DNA of 64,000 nt from Anaeramoeba flamelloides (taxonomy: Eukaryota; Metamonada; Anaeramoebidae), in assembly GCA_027625915.1 (NCBI GenBank), contig JANTQA010000063.1, forward strand, positions 620,001 to 684,000, in the 5' to 3' direction. A program made the position numbers and the translations under genes. Position 1 is the first letter of the stretch. Each line of letters begins with the position of its first letter. Below, piece after piece: positions 1-12,600 of this stretch. Under the pieces are notes generated by a model that searched no databases, had not been told where the DNA came from, and saw only the letters and a program-made list of their open reading frames with translations.

Positions 1-1507
1 TAAAATACATAATAATACCGAATATATGAAAAATCAAAAATAAAGAATAGAATTTATCGTGATATTGTATTATTTTGTTGATTGGATAAACAAGGAAAAT
101 TAATTTAAGGGGGTGTATAATAATTTATTATCCAAACAATAACTACGATACTTATAAATATTAATTTGTTTTAGTAAGGTTTGATAATAGCGCTATTTTA
201 TTTTGGAATTAAACTGGTAATTTTTGAGAGGATTGTCTTTTTATACGATTCTTAACTATTCAAATCAATCATTTATTTCAGTTTATCTTACAAACATGAT
301 AGTAATGATATTGACACCAAACCAATAAAAAGAATTCAGAAACAGAAAAGTAGATCTTTGAAATATCAATTTGACAAAATAATATTAAAAATGATATGGG
401 GGCTGATCACAAGTTATTATCCAAACAACAGTCTTGTACAATAAAAAGATAATTTTTTTTTTTAGAAATGATAATTAACTTTTGGAAATTCAAAAAATGG
501 TTCAAAGCTAAAGTCTTTTTGTGATTTTTAAATTTAACTCACAAAAATTGGGTTTTTGGAAAATTTTCCTTCGATGTACTTTTTTAAAACCCTGAATCTG
601 AGTTGAGGGGTTTATATTCTTTTTTTTTTCTTCATTTAAGATTTAAATTGGTATGGAATTTAAAAAATGAACGAAAAGATCAATCGGAAAACAATCGGAA
701 ATTTTTGGATGAATAGGTCGATATTATTTAAAAAAAGATATATTTTTGATATGGGCATTACAATTAGTTAGATTTTTGTATTTAATCCACAAAAATTTGA
801 ATTTCCCCAAAAAAGGGGTTATCACTTAATATAAATAGATAAAACAATTTTTTTTATAAAATAAAAAAAGCTCTTGACTAATTATGCAATTTTAATCCCA
901 TTTAATCATTTCAGATAAAATTCTTCAAAGAATTCCCCAGGCAGTTTTATACGATTTATATTGATAGAGCAAATTTGATTTTGAGAGAAACAATATTAAT
1001 AAAAACAAATATTTAAAAAAGCAGTAATGTATATATTGTGTTTTTGGGATTTGGTGACAGATCAATATTGTTCCAAAAGAAAATAGAGTAAATACTTACC
1101 TTGTATTTTTTTTTTTTTAGGGGTGGGGGGGGCTTAATTCAAGAAAAAAACAAAAAAAATCAAACCAAAAAGAGAGAGAGAAAAAAGGCAATCCTTCTTT
1201 GGGATGATTAGAAAGATTTGTGGAGACAACTTAACAATCCAACATTACCAGATCGCAAAACCAATAATCCAAGGTGAACTACAGAAGCCAGAGTTTGGTG
1301 TTTAAGATTGTTTTAAATGATCATAATTTTTTAGGTAGAAAAATCGTGATTGTTTTTCATTTACATTTTCATGTTTTTTAATAAGATTTCCAGGTTTATA
1401 TATTTTATTGGGTTTTTTTGTTAATTTTTTATTAATAAATGCACAGAAAATGATTTTTTGATCCAAAATGGAGTATATTTTAATGTTGCTTTATTTATAT
1501 TTTCTTT

Positions 1508-1683
1508 AGGATGGAAACGAATTGTGTCAAGAAAATTTGGTTTATCACAACTTAATCCTTAAACAAACATCATTTCTATTCTTGAAATTATCTCAAAACA
1601 TTGATGAAAGTTCCATAAAAAGTGATATTGTATTTTGTTTACCATTGGATAAGAAATTGGATGTTCTATGTGAAAATGGGTAG
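1508..1683 (+). other. Possible orphan exon or gene fragment
   Basis: A TTTAG acceptor-like site is followed by 57 sense codons (DGNELCQENLVYHNL at the start, LDKKLDVLCENG at the end) and then a GTAGAA donor-like site. The composition is more protein-like than the surrounding DNA: it has charged and Cys residues and is not just K, N, F and I. No start codon lies in frame, and I recognise no family. Open stretches around 1200-1310 and 1787-1900 could belong to the same unit but do not join cleanly. This may be a real internal exon, a decayed gene, or chance. Confidence 0.22.
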
Positions 1684-3457
1684 AAGAAAAAAGTAGGGGA
1701 TCAAAATATCAAAGAAAGGTTTTAACTAAGAACATAACTATTTTTGACGATTTATGGATTATCTTCTTTGTTAAACTTATAATCTAGGTTTTTTCTAATA
1801 TTTGGATCAAAAATATTAAATTTCAAAGACAGCCAACTACTGGTATTTGGATTATAAATGGGGAAATTTTTCAGCCTCCTTTTCATTTTCTGTGAGAGAT
1901 ACTTTATTCAGTTTGTTAATAAATCCATGTTCATTTTTTTTTGTGTTTTTGAAAATTATATAAACCAAATTTCATAATAAATATCCCAAATTTTTTTTTA
2001 TTTCTATTTTATTTTTCGACCAAAAAGAAATATTTCTAGTTTATAGAACTGAATATTAAAATACTAATTTTTTTATTAAAATAGATATGTTCAATTTATA
2101 TAAATATTTATTTTCAAAATTTAATTTTGAATTTGTCAATGTTTTTGAAATGGAGTTTTGTTTTTGTAAATAATTATTGTTTTTTTTTTTTTTTTTAAAT
2201 GTTTTCAATTTTTCTTTAACTGTGATTTTTGGTTTTTATTTTGTGTTTTATGAAAAATACAGTTCAGAATAACTATACTTTCAAATTAAAGAATATGTAT
2301 AATAGATCATAGTGTCAAAGTGGCTTTTCTACAACCTTCAAAACCAATCTCCTGACAAAAGCGATCCAATTCAACCAAATCTAAATAAACCAACATCAAA
2401 ATTCAGAACAAACAAATCTTTCAATTTGAATAAATACAAAAAAAAAAACATTAAAAAGATCAAAAGAGTTTCTTAAAAACCTTTTCACTGATATCTCCTC
2501 ATGTGTAAAAATGATATATAAATTTTTCAAAGTTTTTTGAAAAACGAAAAGAAAAAAATTTTTATTTCAATTTCTTTTTTCCTTTATCCAATAGTCTTCA
2601 ATTCATATCTTGTAAACCGTGGACTTTTTTTTATTAGGTTCTTTTTTTTCCTTGATAGGTTAGATAAGAATCCTCAGTGAAGAAATTTTTATATTGTATC
2701 AAAAGTTAATTAGCTGATATTTTCTCTGATTAAAATTCAACAGAACACGCCTAATGTCCAAATTATTTAAAAATCAATTCAGTTTCAACAATTTTCATAA
2801 TGAGAGCAAATTAAATCTTAAAAAAGAACAATTTTCTGGGATTATAACAAGATCTTTCAATTTTACAATCAATTAGAAAATCTTATTTTTTAGAAAACTT
2901 TGAATAAAAATTTCTTTTATGACTTATAGAATGACAATATTAGGGTCAAGAAATACTTTCCTGTTAAAAATAAAGACACTCTTGAAATCATTTCATTTCA
3001 ACATCCTATAAAAATTGAAAATAATATCAAAAAAATTTAAAAACAAGACTTTGAGACACTTTTTAAAAAAAAAACAGTAAAAAGTTCGAAAAAAAAATAA
3101 CAAAGTCTGCTGTGTTATGAAACAAACTCTAGAAATAGACTGAAATTAGGGATTTATATTTATTTGTTTGGTTCTTTTTTTATTCTATATTTTGGAATAC
3201 AATGTCTTGTGTGAAATAAGAATCCTAAACAAAAGTCAGATTTCAAAATTCCTGAAGTATAGAAAATCAATAACACTATGTAATTTATCCCAATAAAATT
3301 TCAAATACAAGTAATCCTGAACACTTTTTGTTAACCAAACTTTAATGTTTCTCTTTTATTAAAACATTTTTCCGTTTACCAATGCTCTAATATTTTGGTG
3401 ACTTGATTTTTTGAATAAATTGATGTTGTGTCAAGTAGGGTATTTAACAAATTAGTT

Positions 3458-3661
3458 TTAGGGTTTTGTAAAAACGAAAATTCTTCTTTATTTTGTACTA
3501 GTTGTGCTGAGGATTGTTTACCACCAAATTTTTTTTCTCAAGCTAGAAGAGAGAATAATCGTGATCCTTTTCTGTGGTTCTGTTTACTGACTTTTTTATT
3601 TTTATATTATTTAAACCCATTCATTTTTCCATTTTTGACAAAGAAAAAATTGATCGTTTGA
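3458..3661 (+). other. Possible terminal exon: Cys-rich segment plus membrane span
   Basis: After a TTTTAG acceptor-like site the frame reads a short Cys-containing segment (FCTSCAEDCLPP), a charged stretch, then a hydrophobic run (FLWFCLLTFLFLYYL), and ends in TGA. There is no in-frame ATG, so if it is real it is a 3' exon. The family is not recognised. The TGA ending differs from the TAA used by all supported genes, which argues mildly against it. Confidence 0.2.
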
Positions 3662-3895
3662 TTGAAACTCTTAGTAATTAGAACCGTTTATAAATTGTTT
3701 GAAGAGAAATATCTGTTAAAAATGTAGGTTGAAATAGAAAGTAAAAAAAATTTCCTTAATTAACGAAAATAGATGAAACTTAAATAACAGAGAAATACAA
3801 TATTTGAAAAATTGTTAATGGGAAAGTTGTTTAGAGAGAAAATTTCCAATATAAAATTTCATTTTTTACTCTTCTAATACTCAAGTTTGTTTTTA

Positions 3896-3976
3896 CTTTT
3901 TTTTTCATTCGAGAAATTTTTTTTTTTTGTTCTTTTTTCTTTTTTTTCGTTTATTTTTTTTTTTTTCTCCTTTTTT
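3896..3976 (+). promoter_or_regulatory. Pyrimidine tract upstream of the calmodulin-like gene
   Basis: An almost pure T/C tract of about 80 nt ends 118 nt before the ATG. A similar T-rich tract precedes the eS6 gene. This is compatible with a promoter or with a 5' UTR intron polypyrimidine tract (TTTTTTAG follows at 3973-3979). It was judged by inspection only. Confidence 0.25.
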
Positions 3977-4093
3977 AGAAAAAAATTTCTTTAACACAAC
4001 AATTCGTTCCATTTAATTGTGTTTTTTAATTTTCTCCTTTTTTATATTCTTGACCATTTTTATTAAATCTTCACCAAAAGATCTTAACTACCA

Positions 4094-4629
4094 ATGTCAC
4101 TCACAAACGAACAAAAAGAAAATTACAAACAATCATTCAACCAATTTGATCAAGACGGTAACGGAACCATTGATGCTAAAGAACTTAAAGATGTTTTCCA
4201 CAAGATGGGAAATCCAGTTACTGATGAAGTTGTCCAAAACATGATCGAAAGTGCCGATCTTGACAAAAGTGGTACTGTTGATTTTGATGAATTTTGTAAA
4301 ATGGTAAAAATTTCCTTACCTTTTCTTTCCAATCCTTTATTTTGTTGCTTTTCCTAACTCCCTTTTTTTTTTCTCTTTTCTTACAATCATAACAATAATC
4401 AAAAAAGATGGTTAAATACGAAGAACAAGGACGCGAACAAGCCCTTAAACAAGCATTTACCATGTTTGATACTGACAACAGTGGATTCCTTGAAGAAGGA
4501 GAAATCAAAAATGCAATGGAAAAACTTGGAAACACAGTAACCATTGAACAAGTCAAAGAAATGATCAAACAAGTTGACACCGATTCTGATGGAAAGGTCT
4601 CTTTTGAAGAATTCAAAAAAATGATGTAA
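4094..4629 (+). CDS. Calmodulin-like four-EF-hand calcium-binding protein
   Basis: Exons 4094-4303 and 4408-4629 join in phase 0 across a 104-nt GT-AG intron (GTAAAA to AAAAAG) to give 143 residues, close to the 149 of calmodulin. All four EF-hand loops are intact 12-mers with Asp at position 1 and Glu at position 12: 19-30, 55-66, 91-102 and 127-138. The two lobes are split almost exactly by the intron (after Met70), and the linker keeps the calmodulin-like order of Met-rich helix, charged linker and third hand. The protein should bind four calcium ions and regulate target peptides in the cytosol. Divergence from the almost invariant eukaryotic calmodulin sequence suggests a calmodulin-like paralogue, or a centrin- or troponin C-like relative, rather than calmodulin itself. 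Open frames on the other strand are shadows. Confidence 0.93.
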
Positions 4630-6784
4630 ATTCATTTGTTATCAAAGAATTTCTGAAAAATTTTCAATTTAATTGAATTGTGTCTAAATTTGAAGGATCT
4701 GTTAGTACTCATGCTAAATTTTCAAAAAGTTTATTTTTATTTATGATAATAAATTTTACATTTATTATTTTTACCATTTATTGGCTAAGAAATAAATGTT
4801 TGAACGAAAAATAAAAGTAGCTCAACTTTTTTAATTTTTTTTTTTTTTGTTTTGCAACTAGAAAATATAGTTAACACAGTTAAATAAATCTCAAATAATT
4901 TCAAGTGTTGACGAAAGAAACCATTTTACAGTCAAAGAATTCAAGTTGAAATGGAGAGAAAATTACATGAGTTTAAAAAGGAATGAAAGGATATTCGAAG
5001 AAAGAATTTATTGTGGGAATTTCTAATTTTATAATCATTTTTTCGATTTTTGCTTTGTTCTTTTATTTTTTTTTGAATACCTAATTCAATTGGTTTGCAA
5101 TTTTTTTATGACAAGATGTATATTTACGATCTGTAAATGTGTTATTCTAATGTTATTTAAGGAATTAGATTAACCATAGATTAGTCTAGAAATAAAGTAT
5201 ATAATAATTGACTGAAAATGGTATTGGTGTAAAATGGTTCACATGGCTTTAAAAAAGCCATTACAAATATTACTGCACAATAAATTAGTACATTTTTTAT
5301 TAATGATCACTATTAAAAATTGTCATTTTGAATTTTTTTTTTATTTTTTTTTTCAAAAATCTAATAATTGAAACCCAAAATAATAGTATGACAGTATTTA
5401 ATAATTCATATTCAGATCTTCCAAAAGTAACTATTTTTTGAATTTTTTAATTTCAAAGATTAACTTAAAAATCATCAATATAACAACCCAAAGAATGATT
5501 AGTTTTGTTTTCTTTATATAAAATAAATTGAAACATCAGCACATTTGCAAAAATTTTGAAAAAATTTGTTAAAAGAGTTTATTGTTTAATTATTAAAATT
5601 TTTAAAAAATACAATTTTTTAGCAACTAACCTAGATTTTATAACAAATTTATTTAAGAAAGTTATTTAGCAACATTGAATTGTGGAAATTGATAATTCAG
5701 CCTTTAAATTCGTTGCGAAATATGGATTTTTTACCGAAAATCTTTAGGATTTTTACTAATATAACCGATAATTTTTAATTGATGAGATCAACAAATATTA
5801 CTGTTGACTTATCAATTGTTTACAGTCATTTGAACCATGCACCACTAAAGTGATTTACACCCAATAACAATTTACTTTAATCTTAATCCCTCCCTCAATA
5901 CACACCAACACCTTAAGTGCAAAATTTATTTTAAACAAACCATATTGATTTCTATTGGTATTTTCTTTCTTCTTCAATTGAAAATAAAAATCCCCGCATT
6001 GTTGTTTTTCTCAATAGAACAACACATTTTCGTTTCCCTTATTATTAAGAATATACATATAAACTATATTTCAAAATTTGGGGAAAACTTTTTTTTTTAT
6101 TATTTTTTTCTCTTTTAATTTGTCTTTCAAAAAATACAATGATTACAGAATATTTTTATTTATTAATCTATATTGGTTATTATCTATAAAAACCTTAGTA
6201 AAATACTTTATTATTCAAAAAAAAAACAATTAAATAAATTTTTCACTGATGAAAAATCTGCCCGTATTTTTAAAATACAGCTTATATCTAAACAATTTTT
6301 CAAATTTTTTGACTCAATTTATAATATTAACGGGTGTTGTTTTGAGGGTTTATTCCAGTATTCTTAACAAAAAATATTTTCAAATTTATGGATCAGAAGC
6401 ATTTTTTCTAATTTTGCAAATTTTAGTTTTGCTTTTTCAAATTTTTGTTTTTCTTTTGTTTTTCTTTTTCTTTTTCTTTTTCTTTTTTTTTTTTTTTTTA
6501 AAAGATGATGTGGAAAAAAAAAAGATCTTCGAAAAGACCAATAATCATTATGAAAATTATGACTATGTAATGTTTTGAAAATGGATTTAATTATTCATAA
6601 AAAATCTTTTTATTCTACTTTTTTTCAGTGAAAGTTCAGTAATAAAAAATCGATAAGGCTCATTTCAAAAATTGCCACTCACTTTTTTTTATTTTTTGGT
6701 TTTATTTTTATTTACTTTTAAATATCAGGCCTTTATAGATTTAGAATAACTTAAAAGGGAATTAAAAATCAGATTTAGTTGTTA

Positions 6785-6981
6785 CAGTCAGTTTCACTTT
6801 TAAGGCACAAACTTTCAACGAAATTTAAGGCACATAAAACTCTCAAATTAAGGCACAAAATTTTTAATTATTTTTTTTTACAATTTATTTTACTAGAATC
6901 TGAATTTTGTGCCTTAATTTGAGATTTTTATTGTGCCTTAAATTTCGTTGAAAGTTTGTGCCTTAAAAGTGAAACTGACTA
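6785..6981. mobile_element. TA-flanked 197-bp MITE, copy 1
   Basis: The two halves are nearly perfect inverted repeats: about 48 bp from CAGTCAGTTTCACTTTTAAG inward, with repeated AAGGCAC motifs, separated by an AT-rich loop. It is flanked by TA on both sides (6783-6784 and 6982-6983). The TA target and CAGT-type terminus match Tc1/mariner superfamily elements. There is no coding capacity. Copies of almost the same length lie at 18631, 46546 and 57269. This copy has the best-preserved arms and is probably the youngest. Confidence 0.85.
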
Positions 6982-7089
6982 TAATTATTCTTGAATACTT
7001 AAAGAATATTTTTTTTTTTTTCAATTTCTTAATTCAGGTGAGTCACAATATTTGAAAAAGAGTTTATGTAGGCAAATCGGGGGTACAAA

Positions 7090-8255
7090 ATATATCCCTT
7101 AGCACCCCGGATTTTCCTAAATTTCATCAAGTTTTTTAAATTAGATTTAAAATGATATTAATGTACTAATATTTTTATTTTTTTATTTGCCTTTAATCCA
7201 GATTTGAATTTTAATAAAAAGTCAATATAGTTCAAAGATAAAGTAGTTAAGTTATTGATTTTTTTTTTTGAAATTGTAAAAAAAAAAATAATTATTCATA
7301 TTACATTTTTTTTTAAAATTTTTATTTCTATTTTAATTTATTAAATCAGAAATTTTATTACAGCAATAGTAATTCAAACTCAAGTGATTGATTTATTATT
7401 AATAACAATCAAACAATATTACCAATTTTATAATAAAAAAAATAATTAAATAAATAAATTACTCAAAAGAATTCATTTTTTTTTAGAAAAAAAATTCAAT
7501 AAATATCCCATCAAGGGAAAAATGAAATTTATTTCTTTAGGCCAAAATTAAATTTTTAATATGATTAATCTTCTAAAACTTTTATTTAAGCAATAGATAA
7601 TAATTGAAAAATAAAATAAAAAAAAAATTGTAAAATAATTTCATATATTAAATTGGAATAAAACAAATATAAATTACTTTTTAATCAATAAAATAATTAT
7701 ACCTAAATTTAAAAAAAAATAAAAAATAACTTTTAAATATCATTCCAATATAATAAAATAATCCCCGAAACCAATTTTTTTCATTGCATTTTGTTATTGG
7801 TAAAAAATTGAATAATAATTTTGTGAAATTTGGATTTTTCATTAATAAATCAATCCAAATCTTGTTAAATAAGTTCTGATATATGGTTTCTAATTCAACA
7901 ATATTGTTTATTTTATGTCTAGATTTTAAAAAGTCAAAAATTAAAAAATAGTAAAAAATTAAAAAAAAAATCAATTATTAATCTGACTCGAACTATTGGC
8001 CAAATCATTTAAAATTGAAAAAAAATCTTGATGAAAAAATTGTAAAATTTAAAAATGAAAAAAAATATTATTTTTTTTCAAATTTAATTTATATTTTTTT
8101 TTATTTTTAAATTATTTAGAATCTAATATAGATATTGATATTGAATAGTAATCAATAGATAAAACAAATTATCTCTTGGATGTCAAAATATCTTTTATAA
8201 TGAATAAATTATTTAATCAAGCATTTTAGGAAATTTTGGGGTGTAAAAGGTCCCA
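7090..8255. mobile_element. Possible 1.2-kb element with CACCCC-type inverted ends
   Basis: The left end reads TCCCTTAGCACCCC followed by a TTTTCCTAAA block. About 1.15 kb away the reverse complement reads GACCTTTTACACCCC followed by a TTTCCTAAAA block. A third related end (GGGGGGCTAAGGGATC) occurs at 8576-8592. The interior is very AT-rich and includes a 97-codon open frame on the minus strand (7681-7974) of no recognised family. The target duplication is not clear. It may be an old DNA transposon or a chance arrangement. Confidence 0.35.
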
Positions 8256-9664
8256 AAAAAAAAATTTCCAGTCAAGTATGATGTGTTTTAAATGTTAAAA
8301 CTAAGAGGAGTTTGATGTCTAGACAAACCTTTCAAAAAAAAAAAAAAAATTTATTTTGACAAAATTTAGATGGAAAAATAATAAAATCACAATAATCAAA
8401 AAAAAAATTCCCAATGTTGAAAAATTTTTTTCAAGTTATTTTTTTATTGTAAGTAACTATACAATTTTTAATTTTAAATTTTCTTTCTTAGATAATTGTT
8501 TATCAATTCTATATCTTCAAATCCTTTGATAACATTTCAAATTAAAATTTTCGTTTGAAATGGTTTTAGTATATTTGGGGGGCTAAGGGATCAATAAAAT
8601 ACTATCAAATAACTAATTTTAGTAAATAATAGTTAGTTGTATATATTCTTACTAATTGAAAAAAAAGATAACTTGATCTTAAAATTTAAATAAATTTAAG
8701 TAATATTAAGGAATAAAATTGAAGATCAATTTTTTCCTATCTTCAAGTACTCCAAGGTTGTTTTCTTTTTCTTATATTTTTGAAAAAAGTTTAAATCCCA
8801 AGAGTAATTGTTCATTAGAACAATCGAAAATTACTAAAGTGAAATTCCTTAAAAAATTGTTTTGTTAATTTCTGGTTTTCTTTTTTGATCCTAAAATCCC
8901 ATCAAAAAAATGTTTTAGATCTTTTGACTGAAAAATTAATTTGGAAAAATTTATTCTTTTAAAAATAAAACTTGGCTTCTCTAAAGTTGATAAATGAACT
9001 TTATTTATTATGCTTAATTGTACCCTTGTTAAAATAATAACTCTATTACCTTTGAGAAAAAAATAAATAAGATTTTATAATCTTTTTAATATATTAATGA
9101 AAAGAAAAAAAAATCTGCAAAATTATTTCGACATTTTGAAATTCCAAGAATTTTTATACACAACAGAGAAGCAAAAAAATTAAACCCCAATTATTAAATT
9201 TAAACAGAAGTAATGTTTAATATCGGGAAAAAGTCATTTTTTCTTCTGTTTTAGTATCTTAAAATAAATCAGTAGAGTTAAGCGAAAATAAGAACATAAT
9301 TGGTATCACTTCTTTGGTATCAACTTTAATGATCATTATCAAAACTTCATTAAACAAAGCTTTTGCAAAATTAAAATCAGAGTTTTAGAAACCAATCGAT
9401 TATCCCAAATGTACAAAAAAAACTTTCAAAGGAATATTGGACTAAATAACTATTTTTCAAAACAAATCATGACAAATACATGACTCAGGTATCTCATTAA
9501 CTTATGATTCAATTTTTCAATGACAGATTCAACTTATTTCCAAGATTGGAGAGTGAAATTTCACCAATAATACAATTCATTTTTTGAATATTTCTCCACA
9601 ACAAAAAAGACTTTTTCTTACTTTCCAATTTTTTTCAATTTGAGCTTCCACAACTACAAGAGTA

Positions 9665-12600
9665 ATGTCTGACGAAATTTCAATAAAATTTAAAGTTGTT
9701 CTTCTGGGTCAATCTGCTGTTGGGAAAACATCCGTTTGTATTAGATTTTGTCAAAATGAATTTGAATTAAACCAAGAACCAACAATAGGTGCTGCTTTTC
9801 AAAATTGTGCTTTCGATCTTGGTGATAACAAAGTGACCTTGCAAATTTGGGTTTGTTAATTATTCCCTTATATTTTTTTACGAATTCTTTTTTCTTGATC
9901 GTGCACATTAACTTATTGAAATACATTGCTCGCACATTTAAAAGTGTTTTTTTTTTCAAGTTATTTTTCTCGGCACAACTATTATCATTCAAACAAAAAG
10001 AAAAGGTTATTAAGAAACTAATAAACAAAGAGTCCATCCTTTGTTTTTAAGATGATTGATTTTATTAAACTTGAACCGAACTTTATTCTTAATAGTTTAT
10101 GGGATGTAAAAATGCAAGGAAGAGGCAAAAACAAATACCACTCAATTTTGCCAAACAGCCTTTTTTTTTTTACAGTTGCTATGAACTAAACTCGTTTCAA
10201 ATTTTGTTCAGTGAAACACCCAACCAGTTGTCTCTTCTATACAAATCTGAAATTTTTGCTTGACTAGAAAGGAAAAGTCAAAAAAAGTGTTTTTACAAGC
10301 TGGTGATGCTGCTTTAAAAAGTGAAGACTTTAAGTTTTATCAAGTGTTAACAAAACTACTTCAAAGGAGTGTATCAAACAGTTTGAAGAAACACCTTTTA
10401 TTTATCACTTTTTCAAAACAGCTGTACCAAATTTCTTTTAACGACGAAGAATTAGCTCTCATAGTCAATAAATAAACCGTCTCTGATAAACTAATTTTCG
10501 CACGGATGTTTTACGACTTTTTGTTTCAAAATAAATTAAATAAAATTTTCATTCAGCTTTCCAAAAAAACAGATTTTGATAAATCATTTAAAATTTCAAA
10601 TTTTGAAAATTCTTTAAAGAAGCTTAAATTAATAAATTTCCAGCTTTTAGAATTGGGGGCTTTGATGATTTATTTTCATTCTTGAGATGGTGATTGTTTG
10701 GAAAAGCCAAAAGAAAATTATGTTTTTTTTATTTTTAAGGAAGTAAGTACATTTTCCCATTTTGAAAAATTTTAATTGTGTTAACATTACTGAAAATTAT
10801 TTTTTGAGTGCCACCAGATATTGAAACTTTGGAACCAAAACAACATTCGTTAGTCTATTCGTGAAAAGAATCAAAGTAATTCAGAGTTGAATCTTAATTT
10901 TTCAATTTTTAGAACATTTTTTTGATTTAATTTTTGGTTTTATTAAATTTGGTTTTGGATCTAGAGATGTGTTTATACGAACGATTGAAATTAATCAAGC
11001 ATTAAACCCAAAAAAATATACCCGAAAGGGTGTGTATTTGAAACAAATATTTTCTTTTAGAAGAATAAACACGAAAGATCACCTTTCCAAATAAATTTGT
11101 TGAAATCAAGAATGAAAAAAAAAAAAAAATCGATAAAAGCCTATTTTCGAAGATTGGTCTTCTTTATCTTCTTAGTTTGTATGAATACAAACTATTTTTT
11201 ACCTTGAATTTCTCGCCCCATTACTATTTATTATTATTTTAAAAAACATTTTGTGACAAATTTGCTTTCAAAATTCTTTTTTAAAATATTTTTATCAAAC
11301 AAAGCCAAAACAAAGAATACTATATCAAAAATTGAAATAAAGGGGTTGAATTCTTGGAATCAAAAAACAGTTACAAAATATTCAAATCAAAATAATTGAA
11401 AAATCCAATAACAAATTTCAATCAGATTCAGAATTTTTTTGAGTTCTCATTTTTAATGGGAAATAAATAATTATAAAATCAAACGAATTTATCCAATAAA
11501 TCCTTATTCTCAAGAAGAATTAAAAAAATCTCTGATTTTCAGAACTAATACTAGAATTAGATGACATAAATGAAAATAGGATTTATAAATTCATTTTGGA
11601 AATTCTTTCGAAATAAACAGTAATTTGTTTTTCAAAATTTTTACAAACAAAATTTTTTTCATAAAGAATTAAAAATAAAACCAAATAAAGAATAAGTAAT
11701 TGTGCAAAATGTTATAGATAAGATCAAGTAATAAATGATTTTTATTTATTTTTTTTTGATCAATTTTTTCATTTTTTTGATTTCCGTTTTTTTATTGGTA
11801 TGAAAATATCTTCTACTAGGATATATTCCACCATAGTATTTATTAAAACATCAATGTATTTGGCTAAAGAAATGATTTGAAGAATTCGGTTTCACATAAA
11901 TGGTGGCACTCAAAAAATGAAAAATGTACTTACCCCCTTAAATGAATAGTAAGGGAAAAATCTTCCCAAAATTATCAAAAAATTGGATTTTTCATCATTT
12001 TTTTTCTCGAAATTTAGACACTTTGATTTGTCTTGTCGAAATTTAAACCCCATTCCAAAAATTTTGACACACCCAAAATCCAAAAATAGGCAAAAAAAAA
12101 CCCGATTTATTATATTTTTCCAAACACAATATAAAACCACATTTAAGTTACTCAAGTATTAATGTTTTTATAAGTAATAATTTCCATCCAAATAAAAGAA
12201 AAAAAATATAAAACTCAAAAATAAAAATTGGTATGTCCAAAATAATGAAATGTGTGAATCAAAAAATTTTATTGGTAAATTTGTTGAAATTTCACCAACA
12301 ATTGTTGATCGATCAAATGATAAGATACCATCTACCAATTGTATTTGATTTTCCAATTTAACTAACTCAAAACTAACCTTCTATCAACCATCGAAAAAAA
12401 AATTCCAGATCTAACGAAACAGATCACATAACTGGAAAAAAGGAAAGGATAACAAAACCAAAAAAGACAAACAATGAAATAGTTTGTAAAATCAAAATCA
12501 TTTCCAAATTGAATGTAAAGTGGAGTATTGTTATTCTTTCAACTGTTTAAACTGTGTCCAAAATTTTGGAATTTAGTTTAGTTCTCTTATAAATGAATAT

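Larger units (their letters stand above)
1..4093. other. AT-rich non-coding or unassigned leader region
   Basis: No convincing complete gene. The stretch holds homopolymer A and T runs, a G-rich patch at 1119-1134, and two coding-like fragments listed separately (about 1508-1683 and 3458-3661). A gene whose other exons lie left of the window or behind long introns cannot be excluded, because other genes here have introns up to 6 kb. The last 200 nt are extremely pyrimidine-rich and lead into the calmodulin-like gene. Confidence 0.5.
4630..9664. other. Intergenic region with small transposon remnants
   Basis: Five kilobases of AT-rich DNA between the calmodulin-like and Rab genes. It contains a 197-bp TA-flanked MITE (6785-6981) and a possible 1.2-kb inverted-repeat-bounded element (about 7090-8255). 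A T/CTTTTT-rich run lies at 6430-6500. Short open frames here are Phe/Lys/Asn runs expected from composition, and no gene was recognised. Confidence 0.6.

Noticed and set aside
5222-5866. Possible inverted repeat GGTGTAAA ... TTTACACC
   Set aside because: Only about 8-10 bases pair, and the flanks do not extend the match.
6249-6578. 109-codon open frame
   Set aside because: Long Phe run from a T-rich tract, no motif, no splice context.
7975-8010. Possible tRNA T-arm-like motif (GACTCGAAC)
   Set aside because: No matching acceptor, D or anticodon arms around it.
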